Origin: Chara braunii
Lineage: Eukaryota; Streptophyta; Charophyceae; Charales; Characeae
Direction of reading: 5' to 3'
NCBI GenBank assembly: GCA_003427395.1
Contig: BFEA01000884.1
Coordinates: forward strand, 275,046 to 299,363
DNA length: 24,318 nucleotides
Every line of letters starts with the position of its first letter. The stretch's first letter is position 1. The notes under the pieces are model-generated. The model saw nothing but the letters and a program-made list of their open reading frames with translations. It was not told the origin of the DNA and searched no databases. A program made the translations under genes and the position numbers. This document shows, piece after piece, positions 1-9,849 of the stretch.

Positions 1-413
1 ACCAATGACTCTTTCACACTTCTTCAAGCTGCTCGATCGCCAAACAGATCAGGAACCAGCATCAAGGCCCCCTAACAGTGCTATTGGCAATCGGCCTCGA
101 GAGCGAACGACTGTTTGCCACTTCCTTAAGGTGCTCTGTCGAACACCACTAACTCCCGAATCATTCGGTGATCCTGTTCAACTACTATCTGTCAAGGTCC
201 TTCCGGGAAGATAAATGGTGGACACATTTGTTGCAGGGGTACTGACGGGTTGCGGGTTGAACTTGCCAAATGTCGTGCACCAGGCTGGGTGTTCCGCCCG
301 ACCACAGTTGACTGGTTCAATCCATCAGCTTGCAAGGTGTCAAGCGTCGGACCCCTGACCTTTTATGGAAAACAGGCACCACATACCCAACACGATGCCC
401 TTTTGAATCGTGT
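1..413. repeat. Left-edge direct repeat, copy 1
   Basis: This stretch is repeated, with few differences and an offset of 749 bases, at 750-1175. The second copy has an insertion of about 12 bases near 947. Short open frames in it are not convincing genes: they follow the repeat and show no protein family. The same repeat family recurs at 20819-21107 in the same orientation. The window edge cuts this copy. Confidence 0.85.
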
Positions 414-420
414 CAGTGGG

Positions 421-606
421 CAACTGCTAACCTGCGGCAAGCAAATATACACCCTGCATCAAGGTTCCCTTAGAGTGCGTGGCCATCCGCACAGACAACC
501 AACGACTGTTTGACACCTGTTGAAGGTGCTCGGTCACCAAACCGATATCGGCGAATTGATTCACTGTTCAACTAGTATCTGCCAATGCCTTTCCGGGTTA
601 AAGCAA

Positions 607-608
<2 letters not shown>
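421..608. repeat. Repeat block shared with the right flank (20819-21107)
   Basis: The block contains, in order, an AACCTGCGG segment, a TTCCCT(T/A)AGAGTGC segment, CAACCAACGACTGTTTGACAC, GAAGGTGCTC, a GTTCAACTAGT segment and TGCCTTTCCGGGTTA. All occur in the same order at 20819-21107, and both copies lead directly into a long CT microsatellite. The right copy carries an extra internal duplication of about 105 bases. The homology is seen directly; what the repeat is remains unknown. Confidence 0.75.

Positions 609-689
<81 letters not shown>
609..689. repeat. (CT)n-(CA)n microsatellite
   Basis: A pure CT run from about 610 to 642 continues as a pure CA run to about 688. The open frame through it encodes only alternating Ser-Leu and Thr-His and is an artefact. 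Confidence 0.95.
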
Positions 690-749
690 CCCGGAATCAG
701 ATCTCGCATCAAGATTCCCTAAGAGTGCTAATGACAATCCACACAGACA

Positions 750-1175
750 ACCAATGACTCTTTCACACTTCTTCAAGCTGCTCGAGCGCCAAACAGATCA
801 GGAACCAGCATTAAGGCCCCCTAACAGTGCTATTGGCAATCGGCATCGAGAGCGAACGACTGTTTTCCACTTCCTTAAGGTGCTCTGTTGAACACCACTA
901 ACTCCCGAATCATTCGGTGACACTGTTCAACTACTATCTGTCAACCAGAGAAGGAGGTCCTTCCGGGAAGATAAATGGTGGACACATTTGTTGCAGGGGT
1001 ACTGACGGGTTGCAGGTTTAACTTGCCAAATGTCCTGCACCAGGCTAGGTGTTCCGCCCGACCACAGTTGGCAGGTTCAGTCCATCAACTTGCAACGTGT
1101 CGGGCGTCGGACCCCTGACCTTTAATGGAAAACAGGCACCACATACCCAACATGATTCCCTTTTTAATTGTGTAT
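750..1175. repeat. Left-edge direct repeat, copy 2
   Basis: This is the second copy of 1-413. It opens with the same ACCAATGACTCTTTCACAC segment and holds the same TCCTTCCGGGAAGATAAATGG segment and the same end near ACATACCCAACA. Copies differ by scattered substitutions and one insertion of about 12 bases, so they are not a recent assembly duplication. Confidence 0.85.
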
Positions 1176-1453
1176 TGTCTGTCACGGCAACACTAAGCCA
1201 GAACAACATTGTCAAGGTGTCATACAAAGAGCCCCTGCCCTTTTTTACACTATGTTAATTCGCATTTAATAACGACTATTCATGTATGAAGGGCTCAAAA
1301 CGCCCCGCCAATCGTGTACTGTCTGTCACAGCAACACTAAGCCACGACAACATTGTCAAGGTGTCATACAAAGAGCCCCTGCCCTTTTTTACACTGTGTT
1401 AATTCGCATTTAATAACGACTATTCATGTATGAAGGGCTCAAAACGCCCCGCT
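1166..1453. repeat. Tandem duplication, period 144 bp
   Basis: Two nearly identical units start at 1166 and 1310. Each contains the phrase CAACATTGTCAAGGTGTCAT, a CCCTTTTTTACACT segment, the half-palindrome GTTAATTCGCATTTAATAACG and the end CTCAAAACGCCCCGC. No coding potential is evident. From 1454 to 1600 the sequence is AT-rich with nothing recognisable. Confidence 0.9.
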
Positions 1454-1611
1454 GCAACATTTGTCATGTCAACACCTCATATACTGACCATTTATCCTCA
1501 CTTAAAGTGTCGCATGATGCCCTATTGGGCCATGTACTGAGTGTTTATTCGCAGTCGAAATAGTTCACTTTTTAACAAAAAGTTCATTTTTTACAAAATG
1601 TGTATTACAAC

Positions 1612-1861
1612 CGGTCAATCGATCATTCAACCAATCAATCTATCTAACAACCGATCAATCGACCATTCAACCAATCAATCGATCAATCAACCTGTCAATC
1701 AATCAGCCGATAAATCAACCCGTCGATCTCGACGGACCGTTTCGTTCGAGATACGTCGAGATCGACGGTTGTTGGACGAGATGATGAGTCGAGATCGACG
1801 GGTTGGTTGATTGATTAATTGGTTATTGCTTGATTGAATTATTGATCGGTTGTTTGATCGG

Positions 1862-1897
<36 letters not shown>

Positions 1898-1898
1898 G
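1612..1898. repeat. CAAT/GATT fold-back with 17-bp perfect inverted repeat
   Basis: The left half is a degenerate CAAT/CAAC tetranucleotide run and the right half is its complement, GATT/GGTT. Between them lies a 17-base perfect inverted repeat, 1717-1733 (AACCCGTCGATCTCGAC) against 1788-1804. A third copy of the core CGTCGAGATCGACGG is at about 1754-1768. Folded as single strand, this would make a long imperfect hairpin. It may be a fold-back element or a replication-generated microsatellite inversion. Confidence 0.75.
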
Positions 1899-2380
1899 GC
1901 GGAGAAGCCGGCGAAGGCGGAGAAGGCGGAGAAGGCGGCGAAGGAGGGGTGGCGGCGGGCGCGGAGGTGGCGGGCGAAGAAGGTAGTTTAGGGTTTTGGG
2001 AAGAAGAAGAAGAGAGGAAAAAAGAAGAAGTAGAAGAAGAAGAAGAAGAAGAAGAAGAAGAAGAAGAAGAAGGAGAACGACTAGGAGGAGGAGGGCGGGC
2101 GGAGGTGGGCGGTGGCAGAGGCGGGCGGTGGCGGAGGCGGGCGGTAGTGGAGGCGGGCCATGGCGGGCAGTGGCGGAGGTGGACGGTGGCGGAGGCGGGC
2201 GATGGCGATGGCGATGGCGATGGCAGAGCCGGGCGATGGGGGAGGCGGACAATGGCTCATGCGGGCGGTAGCGCAGACAGACGGTGCAACGGGTGGAGGC
2301 GGGCGGTGGCGGGCAGTGGCGGCGACGAATGCGAATGCGAAGAAGAAGAAGAAGAAGAAGAAGAAGAAGAAGAAGAAAAA

Positions 2381-2414
<34 letters not shown>

Positions 2415-2425
2415 CATACAAACAT
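1899..2425. repeat. Purine-rich trinucleotide/hexanucleotide low complexity
   Basis: Runs of GAA (about 2010-2075 and 2335-2415) surround GGCGGA/GGCGGT-type repeats and a (GATGGC)n run near 2200-2225. Several frames are open on both strands because the repeats lack stop codons. They encode Glu/Lys/Arg/Gly or Pro/Leu runs and are not genes. Confidence 0.9.
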
Positions 2426-2479
2426 ACCAATTAAGATCTGGCTGGCTTGCTTTGAGAAACCGATCAAACCTCGATTAAA

Positions 2480-3246
2480 AAGAACAGACTAATTCGGAAT
2501 TCATGTGTTGTCTCGGCGAAAACCGTCATATAGTCCTACATTAACCGAACCTCGACGGAAACCGTCATAAAGTCCTATATTACCCGAATTTGGCACACAC
2601 GGACCTTGTCCAGAAATGTTGGACTCCAATGCATTTTCATATGACAAAAAACAGAAAAGACTTTGAAAATTGGTCTCCAATGCATTTTGCAGGGTTGGAT
2701 GGGTTGAAAAGTGCAGGTCCCTGTTAACCAGACAATCAATGAACCCTGATTGATTGCTTGAGGAAGAAGAAGAAGAATTGGTCTCTAATGTGTTTTCAGA
2801 TGACCCGGAAAATCACATTGGAAACCTTGACCGCGGACCTTGACCAGAAATATTGGTCTCCAATATGATTTTCGTGGGCGATTCTCCTGAGTCCTTTGGT
2901 CCTGAACTCCCCAAACCTGAATGGGAACCAATATATGGTCCTATATTCCCCAAACCGGTTGCTGAATGAGAACCGGCATATGGTCAGACACCGAACTCAG
3001 CATACGCAGACACCAAAACCGTCACCGGACACTGAACCTGGCACACACAGACCTTGACCAGATACCGAACTTTGCACACACAGACCTTGACCAGAAATGT
3101 TGGTCTCCGATGCATTTTTTAGATCTTGACCCTTCGACTTGAAATGTGCGGGTCCCCCCCCGAACCCACGATAGGCACCTTGAAGGGCTTTCCCTTCGCT
3201 TTCGTTGAACCATGACCGCCGCCTTTTGTCACAAAGCGATGAGACG
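2480..3246. repeat. Noncoding region with degenerate dispersed repeats
   Basis: A phrase like CCTTGACCAGAAATGTTGG followed by TCTCCAATGCATTTT recurs near 2605, 2665 (partial), 2840 and 3083. An AACCGTCATATAGTCCTA phrase is duplicated near 2522 and 2560, and a CTATATTCCCCAAACC phrase recurs near 2910-2955. No gene was recognised. The AGTCCTA core resembles part of the palindrome in the array upstream of gene 1, but the match is short. Confidence 0.65.
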
Positions 3247-3815
3247 CTTTTGAAGGGCTTCCCCACGGCAATTCATGGCCGTCATGAGAAAGGAAATCAC
3301 TGAGATAAAGAAGGTATGTAAGCCGCTGGATGCAGCATATGAGCCAAGGATAACATTCATTGTGGTCCTGAAGAGGCATCACACGTGGTTTTTTTATCAT
3401 GGACGAAATGTCGATCCAGACACTGTTGTGGACTAGGGGATCTGCCATCCTACTGACTTCGACTTTTATGTATGCAGTCACGCTGACATTAAGGGAACAA
3501 GCCGGCCAGCACATGACACTGTCCGGCATGATGAAAACCCCCTTGGCTCAGATGCCCTCCAGACTCTGACAAATAATTTGTGCTACACGTATGCGGCCTG
3601 CACAAGATCAGTTTCAGTTACTCCGCCAGCCTATTATGCTCATTTGGCATTCTTCAAAGTGAGGTTTTATTTGGGTGACCTTTCAGATGAGAGTTCAGCC
3701 TCGGAAGCGGGAGAGGGAGCTGTTGGGAGACAGCGGGTGATTACCCCCTTGCCGGAACTGAGTGATGGTATAAAGAAGGTCATGTTTTATTGGGGCTGCT
3801 GTAGTTTGGAGGGAG
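3247..3815 (+). pseudogene. AGO: Argonaute PIWI-domain fragment, tandem copy 1
   Basis: This is the first of three tandem units. Read from the ATG at 3275, the frame gives the C-terminal half of a PIWI domain: an [16 protein letters not shown] segment, KRHHT, a shortened DHGRNV-type stretch, [41 protein letters not shown], then [11 protein letters not shown] and the VMFY end. These are hallmarks of plant AGO1/AGO10-type proteins. The His of YYAHL corresponds to the last residue of the slicer tetrad; the earlier catalytic Asp and Glu residues lie upstream and are absent. There is a TAG at 3434-3436, where the sister copies have a Tyr codon, and the usual C-terminal Cys-stop after VMFY is lost. 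No upstream MID, PAZ or N domains occur, so this is a non-functional fragment. Confidence 0.88.
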
Positions 3816-4384
3816 CTTTTGAAGGGCTTCCCCACGGCAGTTCATGGCTGTCATAAAAAAGGAAATCACTAAGACAAAGGAGGCATGCAAGTCGCTGGAT
3901 GCAGCATATGAGCTAAGGATAACATTCATTGTGGTCCAGAAGAGGCATCACACGCGACTCTTTGATCATGGACGAAATGTCGATCCAGACACTGTTGTGG
4001 ACTACGAGATCTGTCATCCTACCGACTTCGACTTTTATTTATGCAGTCACGCTGGCATTAAGGGAACGAACCGACCGGCACATGACACTGTCCGGCATGA
4101 TGAAAACAACCTTAGCTCAGATGCCCTCCAGACTCTGACAAATAATTTGTGCTACATGTATGAGGCCTGCACAAGATCAGTTTCAGTTGCTCCGCCAGCC
4201 TATTATGCTAATTTGACATCCTTCAGAGCGAGGTTTTATCAGGGCGACCTTTCAGATAAGAGTTCAGCCTCAGAAGCGAGAGAGGGAGCTGTTGGGAGAC
4301 AGCGGGTGATTACCCCCTTGCCGGAATTGAGCAATAGTATAAAGAAGGTGATGTTTTACTGGGGCTGCGAGAGTTTGGAGGGAA
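3816..4384 (+). pseudogene. AGO: Argonaute PIWI-domain fragment, tandem copy 2 (open frame)
   Basis: The unit is 569 bp, like copy 1. It is open from ATG 3844 for 193 codons to 4425, running past the unit boundary. It reads [64 protein letters not shown], a CTRSVSVAPPAYYANL segment and KKVMFYWG. The family is plant Argonaute, C-terminal PIWI lobe. The catalytic-tetrad His in YYAHL is Asn here. The normal stop after VMFYC is gone, so the frame reads on into the start of copy 3. The coding part shows no intron. Only about 160 residues match PIWI, so slicing activity is not expected. Whether this open frame is transcribed cannot be told. Confidence 0.85.
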
Positions 4385-4951
4385 CTTTTGAAGGGCTTCC
4401 CCACGGCAGTTCATGGCTCTCATGAGAAAGGAAATCACTGAGACAAAGGAGGCATGCAAGTCGTTGGATGCAGCATATGAGCCAAGGATAACATTCAGTG
4501 TGGTCCAGAAGAGGCATCACACGCGGCTCTTCGATCATGGACGAAATGTCGATCTAGACACTGTTGTGGACTACGGGATCTGCCATCCTACCGACTTCTA
4601 CTTTTATTTATGTAGTCACGCTGAGATTAAGGGAACGAGTCGGCCGGCATATGACACTGTCCGGCATGATGAAAACAACCTTGGCTCAGATGCCCTCCAA
4701 ACTCTGACAAATAATTTGTGCTACACATATGCGGCCTGCACAAGATCAGTTTGAGTTGCTCCGCCAGCCTATTATGCTCATTTGGCATCCTTCAGAGCGA
4801 GGTTTTATTTGAACGACCTTTCAGATGGGAGTTCAGCCTCGGAAGCGGGAGAGAGAGTTGTTGGGAGATAGTGGATGATTACCCCCTTGCCGAAATTGAG
4901 TGATAGTATAAAGAGTTATGTTTTACCGGGGCTTCTGTACTTTGGAGGGAA
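4385..4951 (+). pseudogene. AGO: Argonaute PIWI-domain fragment, tandem copy 3
   Basis: Third unit, 567 bp, open from ATG 4413 to a TGA at 4752-4754, where copies 1 and 2 have a Ser codon (TCA). It carries the same PIWI phrases ([42 protein letters not shown]), and the frame continues after the stop with [18 protein letters not shown], so the final His is kept here. A second stop follows near 4868. A truncated fourth repeat start (CTTTTGAAGGGCTTCCCC) at 4952-4970 ends the array next to a CT microsatellite. This is a degraded duplicate of the neighbouring units. Confidence 0.87.
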
Positions 4952-5009
4952 CTTTTGAAGGGCTTCCCCAACCTTTCCCTCTCAGGATGTGACCATCCAT
5001 TATACCGCC

Positions 5010-5037
5010 CCCTCTCTCTCTCTCTCTCTCTCTCTCA
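5010..5037. repeat. (CT)n microsatellite
   Basis: A short pure CT run separates the Argonaute array from the palindrome array. Confidence 0.9.
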
Positions 5038-5039
5038 AT

Positions 5040-6640
5040 CCTTTGATCGTTATGCCTGTTCATGCTGCAGCCCCGAACGATTGCAGTCCTACAATCACTG
5101 AGTCAAGTGATCGCACAGCCGAGTGATTCTTGTTGTTGGAGGTCTACCATTGGATTCCAAGTCTGGTGATTCCTGCTGATCGCACAACCATGAAAGATTA
5201 TAGTCCTATAATCACTTAGCCGAGTGATTCCTGCTGTTGGAGTCTTGTTGTTGGAGTCTAAGTCTGGTCAGTCACGAGTGTCGTAGTTGTTCTCGTCTTT
5301 TGATCGTTCTGCCTGTTCGCGCTGCAGCGCAGAATAATTATAGTCCTATAATCACTGAGCCGAGTGATCGCACAACACTGTTTCTGCAGATTCCTGCTGT
5401 TGGATTCCTGGAGTTGGAGTCCAAGTCTGGCGTGTGCTACAGCCCTGAACGATTATAGGCCTATAATCAATGAGGCGGATGATCCCACTGTACTGTTTCT
5501 GTTGGGTGCTGCTGTTGGAGTCCAAGTCTGGTCAGTCACGAGTGTCACAGTTGTTGTATTCTTTTGATCGTTCTGCCTGTTCGCGCTGCAACGCTGAACG
5601 AATATAGTCCTACAATCACTAAGTCGAGTGTTTGCACAGTACTGTTTCTCCTAATTTCCGTTGTTGGAATCCAAGTCTGGTGAGCGTTGCAGCCCTGAAC
5701 GATTATAGTCCCATAATCACCGAGGCGGGTGATCGATGAGCGGAGTGGTCGACAACACTGTTTCTGCTAATTCCTAAAGTTGGAGTCCTGCTGCTGGAGT
5801 CCTGCTGATTTCTGCTGAACGGTTATACTCCTGTAGTCAATGAGCCGAGTGATCGCACAATACTGTTTCTGCTAATTCCTGCTGTTGGAGTCCAAGTTTG
5901 GTGAGCGCTGCAGCCCTAAACGATTATAGTCCCATAATCACCAAGGCGGGTGACCGCACAACGATTATAGTCCAAGTCTGGTGAGCGCTGCAACCCTGAA
6001 TGATTATAGTCCCGTAATCACTGAGTCGAGTGATCGCACAGTACTGTTTCTGCTGACTCCCGCTGCCGGAGTCCTGCTGTTAGAATCCTGCTGCTGGAGT
6101 CCTGCTGATTTCTGCTGAACGGTTTTACTCCTATAGTCACTGAGCCGAGTGATCACACAACACTGTTTCTGTTGATTCCTGTTGTTGGAGTCCTGCAGTT
6201 GGAGTCCAAGTCTGGCGTGTGCTGCAGCTCTGAACGATTGTAGTCCTATAATCACTGAGCCGAGTGATCGCACAGTACTGTTTCTGCCAGTTCCTGTTGT
6301 TGGAGTCCAAGTCTGGTGAGTGTTGCAGCCCTGAACGATTATAGTCCTATAATCGCTGAGGCGGGGGATCCCACAGTGCCGTTTCTGCGGGGTGTTGATG
6401 TTGGAGTCCAAGCCTGGTCAGTCGCGAGCATCGTAGTTGTTTCAAGCTTTTGATCGTTCTGCCTGTTCGTGCTGTAGCCTAGAACGATTTTAGTCCTATC
6501 ATCACTAAGTCGAGTGATCACACAGTACTGTTTCTGCCGATTCCTGGTGTTGGAGTCTAAGTTTGGTGAGTGCTGCAGCCCTGAACGATTATAGTCCTGT
6601 AATCATTGAGGCGTGTCCTGAGATAGCCAAAACGGTTGTT
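5040..6640. repeat. Degenerate tandem array with palindrome GATTATAG-TC-CTATAATC
   Basis: About 14 units are visible, with palindrome centres near 5095, 5202, 5345, 5458, 5607, 5710, 5830, 5928, 6008, 6127, 6243, 6345, 6493 and 6595. Spacing is mostly 80-150 bp. The best units (for example near 5338) contain a perfect 8-base inverted repeat around TC, followed by CACTGAGCCGAGTGATCGCAC, CTGTTTCTGCT, and one or more GTTGGAGTCC phrases, then GTCTGGTGAGCGCTGCAGCCC. Open frames in both directions are by-products. The array ends where gene 1 begins, suggesting a 5' regulatory, intronic or subterminal repeat region. No function is demonstrated. Confidence 0.8.
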
Positions 6641-6655
6641 GTTTTGTTCGTGCAG
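6641..6655 (+). promoter_or_regulatory. Candidate 3' splice acceptor before gene 1
   Basis: A T/G-rich tract runs into CGTGCAG, with AG at 6654-6655. The gene 1 frame begins to read like protein right after it (VFVEELGDYLAPRVKSRL). No ATG lies near: the open frame extends upstream only through satellite sequence, and the first ATG after the acceptor is near 6785. A spliced upstream exon, now lost or within the array, would explain this. Confidence 0.45.
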
Positions 6656-9307
6656 GTTTTTGTGGAAGAGCTCGGGGATTACTTAGCTCCACGAGTTAAG
6701 AGCAGGCTTCGTCCGTTCAGGTACCCGAGCGTTGCGACAACATCGACCCCCGGACCGTCGAAAACGAAGGGAGACAAGGAGAAAATGCGTCCGCCAGGTG
6801 TGGTTTCCCCACAAATATGTGTCAACTCCTTAGCATCTCTCGAGAAAGGTTTGGGTACGAAGCCAAAACGTGAGAAGAAGAAAGCGTTTGCAACGAAACC
6901 TGTGGCGCCTTCGAAAGATAAAGGTAAAGCTCCGCAAGAGGAGCTTGAAGTTCCTCGAGGTCTCGTGCCCGGCGAACTCACAGACGAGCTGAAACGTGTC
7001 TGGAATGAGCTGGAGAATTTGAAGGAGAAGAAAATCTCCCAAGAGCCTTTCTACCTGCCTATGTCGTGTCTCTGACGACCGCCGGAGGATGGAACGGGAA
7101 ATAGGCCGCTCGAAATTCGGGAGGCCGAACAAAACCACGTTTCCACAATCATGGATTCGATTATTACTTGCCCGACCGGAGACCATCTTCCCTTCGTTGG
7201 TGTCGTGGATCCATCACAGGTGAAACATAAGAAAAATGTGGATTTGGCCCGTTTGCGGAATGGTGACTACACCATTTATGTTCTTGGAGGTGGACATTGT
7301 CGGGAGGCGAGGGAACGCCTGCGGAAGATCTACCCTGACAAAGAGGATTACAACTGGAATGTGTGCTATGTTTATGCGGGCTTGACGACGGAAGAAGCAA
7401 GGCAGGTGGGTCACAAGCACAATTTGGCAGCTGGGTACCACAGAGATATGAACTTCATCGAGAAGATGAAATGTTGGCGTCACATCTTCGAGAGAATGGG
7501 TTCTGTGAAGAACGCCGAAGTCAAGTTGGCCTGCCTGCGGGAGTTTGGTATACCTGTTTCTGCCAAGAAGATGCAGACTAATGACCTGTTGTTGCAGATC
7601 GCTATGCGTCCTAAAGAGATCTGGGACCCGCAACTGTGAATTTTTGAGATGTGGCAGAAAGGAGAGGTCAAGAATCAGAAGCTCAAGCGGCTGGCGAAAA
7701 GTCAGATTCACACCGACGTCGCTCCAGAGTCTAGCGAGTCGGAAGGTGGGAAGAAAAAGCGCGGTGTGAGAAAGCTGGATAGGGCGGTTGCGAAACATCA
7801 AGAGATGACGTTCTTCAATCCTCGCCTGAAATTAAAGGACAACAAAGTTGCTTTGGCACTGACTGACACGCCTGCTCAGCCTTGGATTACGATGGGCAAT
7901 ATCCCGCAAGAGGCTAACATCCCCATCTTGACAGAAGTTGTGTCTAAGCAGATCTCCCTGCATAAGATGGAGAGGAAGTTCAGGGTCGTGAAGAAGTTTA
8001 GCTACGTTGCAAAGGCCTTTTGCGATGGTGTGAAGTGCAAAGACTTCGAACCCACAGAGGAGTTGTATCCTTTGCACACCAAAAAGGAGGTTCTCGAGCC
8101 GTTCATCGGAAGTTTTGAGAGGCGAGGGGCGAAACCCACTGCTTTGCTAAATCATATTGAACAAGCTAAGGAGTGGAGGAAGATGGAGGACAGGAGGATT
8201 AGAGATGCGCAAAGAGCGAGTCGCGATTTCTTCCAAGCGCATTCTTTGGAAAACCCTTTCGTGGACTCGACTGAGTTGAAGTATGAAGGGTGCGGGGGCC
8301 AGGTAAAGGTTATTCAAGGCGATAGGTTGCATTTGGCACAACTGAAGAAGGACAAGGTGTCGATTTCTCTTTCTATCTTCGATTTTCCCTACGGCTTTGT
8401 GCACAAAGGTCACGCACGTGACACGGAGCCGTTCCCGGAGAGTGACATTGTCGACGTGCTGCAGAATATCAAGGAGGTTACGAGCGCATCGCTTTGGACA
8501 GTCGCTGCTTTCTGTTCTATGGACATGTTATCCTCGGTGAGGTCCGCGTTCGCAAAGATCTGCAATGCTGGTCAAGAGCTTGTTACGTGTTGCAAGCCGA
8601 ACACGACAAATCTCGGTGGCCCTATACTTGTCAGCGCGACAGAGTTCTGCGTTCTGGGGTACTACAATGTAACGGGCCAGCGTGAGATGACGCATTACAA
8701 CTTCGCTCCCACCGATCCCCGTCACAACTTTCAAGTTTTTGATGCGGTCACGCGGAAGTTCGTGTATCCAGGTGATAACAAGGTGCTTTGTTCGTACCAG
8801 ACACCTTATGCTTTGTATTCCTAGTTGGTCAAGAAGTTCTCTCCACCAGGCGCCACCGTTTTGGACGGGTTTTCGGGCTCGGGTACAGGGGTCATTGCTT
8901 GCATAATGGCCAACAGGAACTGTCTTGTCGTGGAGTTGGACAAACGGTGTGCAAAGGGAATCCGCATGAGGCTACTCACTGACCTCGAAGGGACATTGAA
9001 GAGAGAAAAGCCAAAACAGGGGAAGGGCAAATCGAAGGAGCAGCACCATGATGCAGACATTGAGGTATCTGGGGATCACGGCCTCGCGGAAGAAGAGCAA
9101 CATGTTGAGGAAGGCACGACCAGGGAGGCTTCCGGCCAAGAGATGACGCATGAGACCCGGGAGCCGTTGTCGGGATTGATTGCAACCAAAGCCGAACTGC
9201 CGGCAGGATCTGGCCAGCGTCAGGAACCGCCCGTGGCAGTACCTGCAGAGGAGCAGCTGGGTGGAAATATCCCACCGGCCGAGGCATGTGCACACTTGAC
9301 ATTTTGA
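6656..9307 (+). pseudogene. ParB-like domain + beta-class amino-methyltransferase (three in-frame stops)
   Basis: One reading frame of about 883 codons is interrupted only by TGA 7073, TGA 7637 and TAG 8822, and keeps protein character across each. Residues 1-150 are basic and low complexity. A ParB/sulfiredoxin-like domain follows: GGGHCREARERL near residue 210, and GHKHNLAAGYHRDMNFIEKM, matching the ENxxRxxLxxxE region of ParB. The methyltransferase domain has motif IV as FDFPYG (D near residue 576; canonical is D/S-P-P-Y) and motif I as LDGFSGSGTG (near 737), with the preceding TPYALYSxLVKKFSPPG and following VVELD typical of the N6_N4_Mtase family. Motif IV before I is the beta class. The expected reaction is SAM-dependent methylation of adenine N6 or cytosine N4 in DNA; the target is unknown. 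A roughly 120-residue acidic tail ends at 9307. ParB-methyltransferase fusions are known from phages and bacteria, so lateral capture is inferred. The copy as read is broken. Confidence 0.82.
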
Positions 9308-9763
9308 AATTCCCCTGGTCACTGGTTTGCTCGTTGGCTGTTGTCTATTGGTATTAGATTCACTGTTGCGCTGGTGTTGTTGTCGTTGCTTGTTAAAGTC
9401 CTATATCGCTGCTCAGATTTTTGCTCCCGCTGTGAAAGAGTTCTAAATCTGAGACCGAGGACTGTGCGCACTTTTGTTTCGTTTTGAGTCCTAGATCCAC
9501 TGTAATATCTTTTCTTCACCCTCCACCTCCGTCTGCCATAGCCGATCCGCGCTTCGTAGCTCGATTACCTTCCGCAATAGTTGAACCAATATCATGCACA
9601 CTATAAAGTTGCCATGATATTGTTTGTATAAAGGTGATGGATTCCCTTCGCAGCTTATAGTCGTCAGTGCCTATGGTGAACCCCGAATCAATACCCAGTT
9701 TTTGATGAACACCGAATCAATTCCCGGTTCTCGCTCACTTGTCCCTTTGCGGGGTCGTCAACC
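9308..9763. other. Noncoding region downstream of gene 1
   Basis: Probably the gene 1 3' flank. No clear polyadenylation signal was seen. Two adjacent copies of a roughly 29-bp phrase (GAACMCCGAATCAATWCCC, with M and W marking differing bases) start near 9674 and 9703. AGTCCTATATC near 9395 resembles the palindrome core upstream of gene 1, but only as a half site. Confidence 0.5.
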
Positions 9764-9765
9764 TG

Positions 9766-9849
<84 letters not shown>
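9764..9849. repeat. (CA)n-(TA)n microsatellite
   Basis: CA repeats from about 9766 to 9792 pass into TA repeats with two TG interruptions, ending near 9848. Open frames on both strands through it are artefacts. Confidence 0.95.

Noticed and set aside
5-1258. Short plus-strand open frames (60-123 codons) in the left repeats
   Set aside because: They recur only because the DNA repeat recurs, include microsatellite-encoded dipeptides, and show no protein family.
1863-2492. Several open frames of 90-184 codons on both strands
   Set aside because: They arise from GAA and GGCGGA repeats without stop codons, and the products are homopolymer-like in every frame.
5040-6640. CRISPR-like array of palindromic repeats
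   Set aside because: Repeats are degenerate, the intervening sequence is itself repeated, spacing is irregular, and the setting is eukaryotic with no cas genes.
6563-6655. Extending gene 1 upstream to 6563
   Set aside because: That part begins at a TTG and translates the last satellite unit. The convincing protein starts after the acceptor-like AG at 6654-6655.
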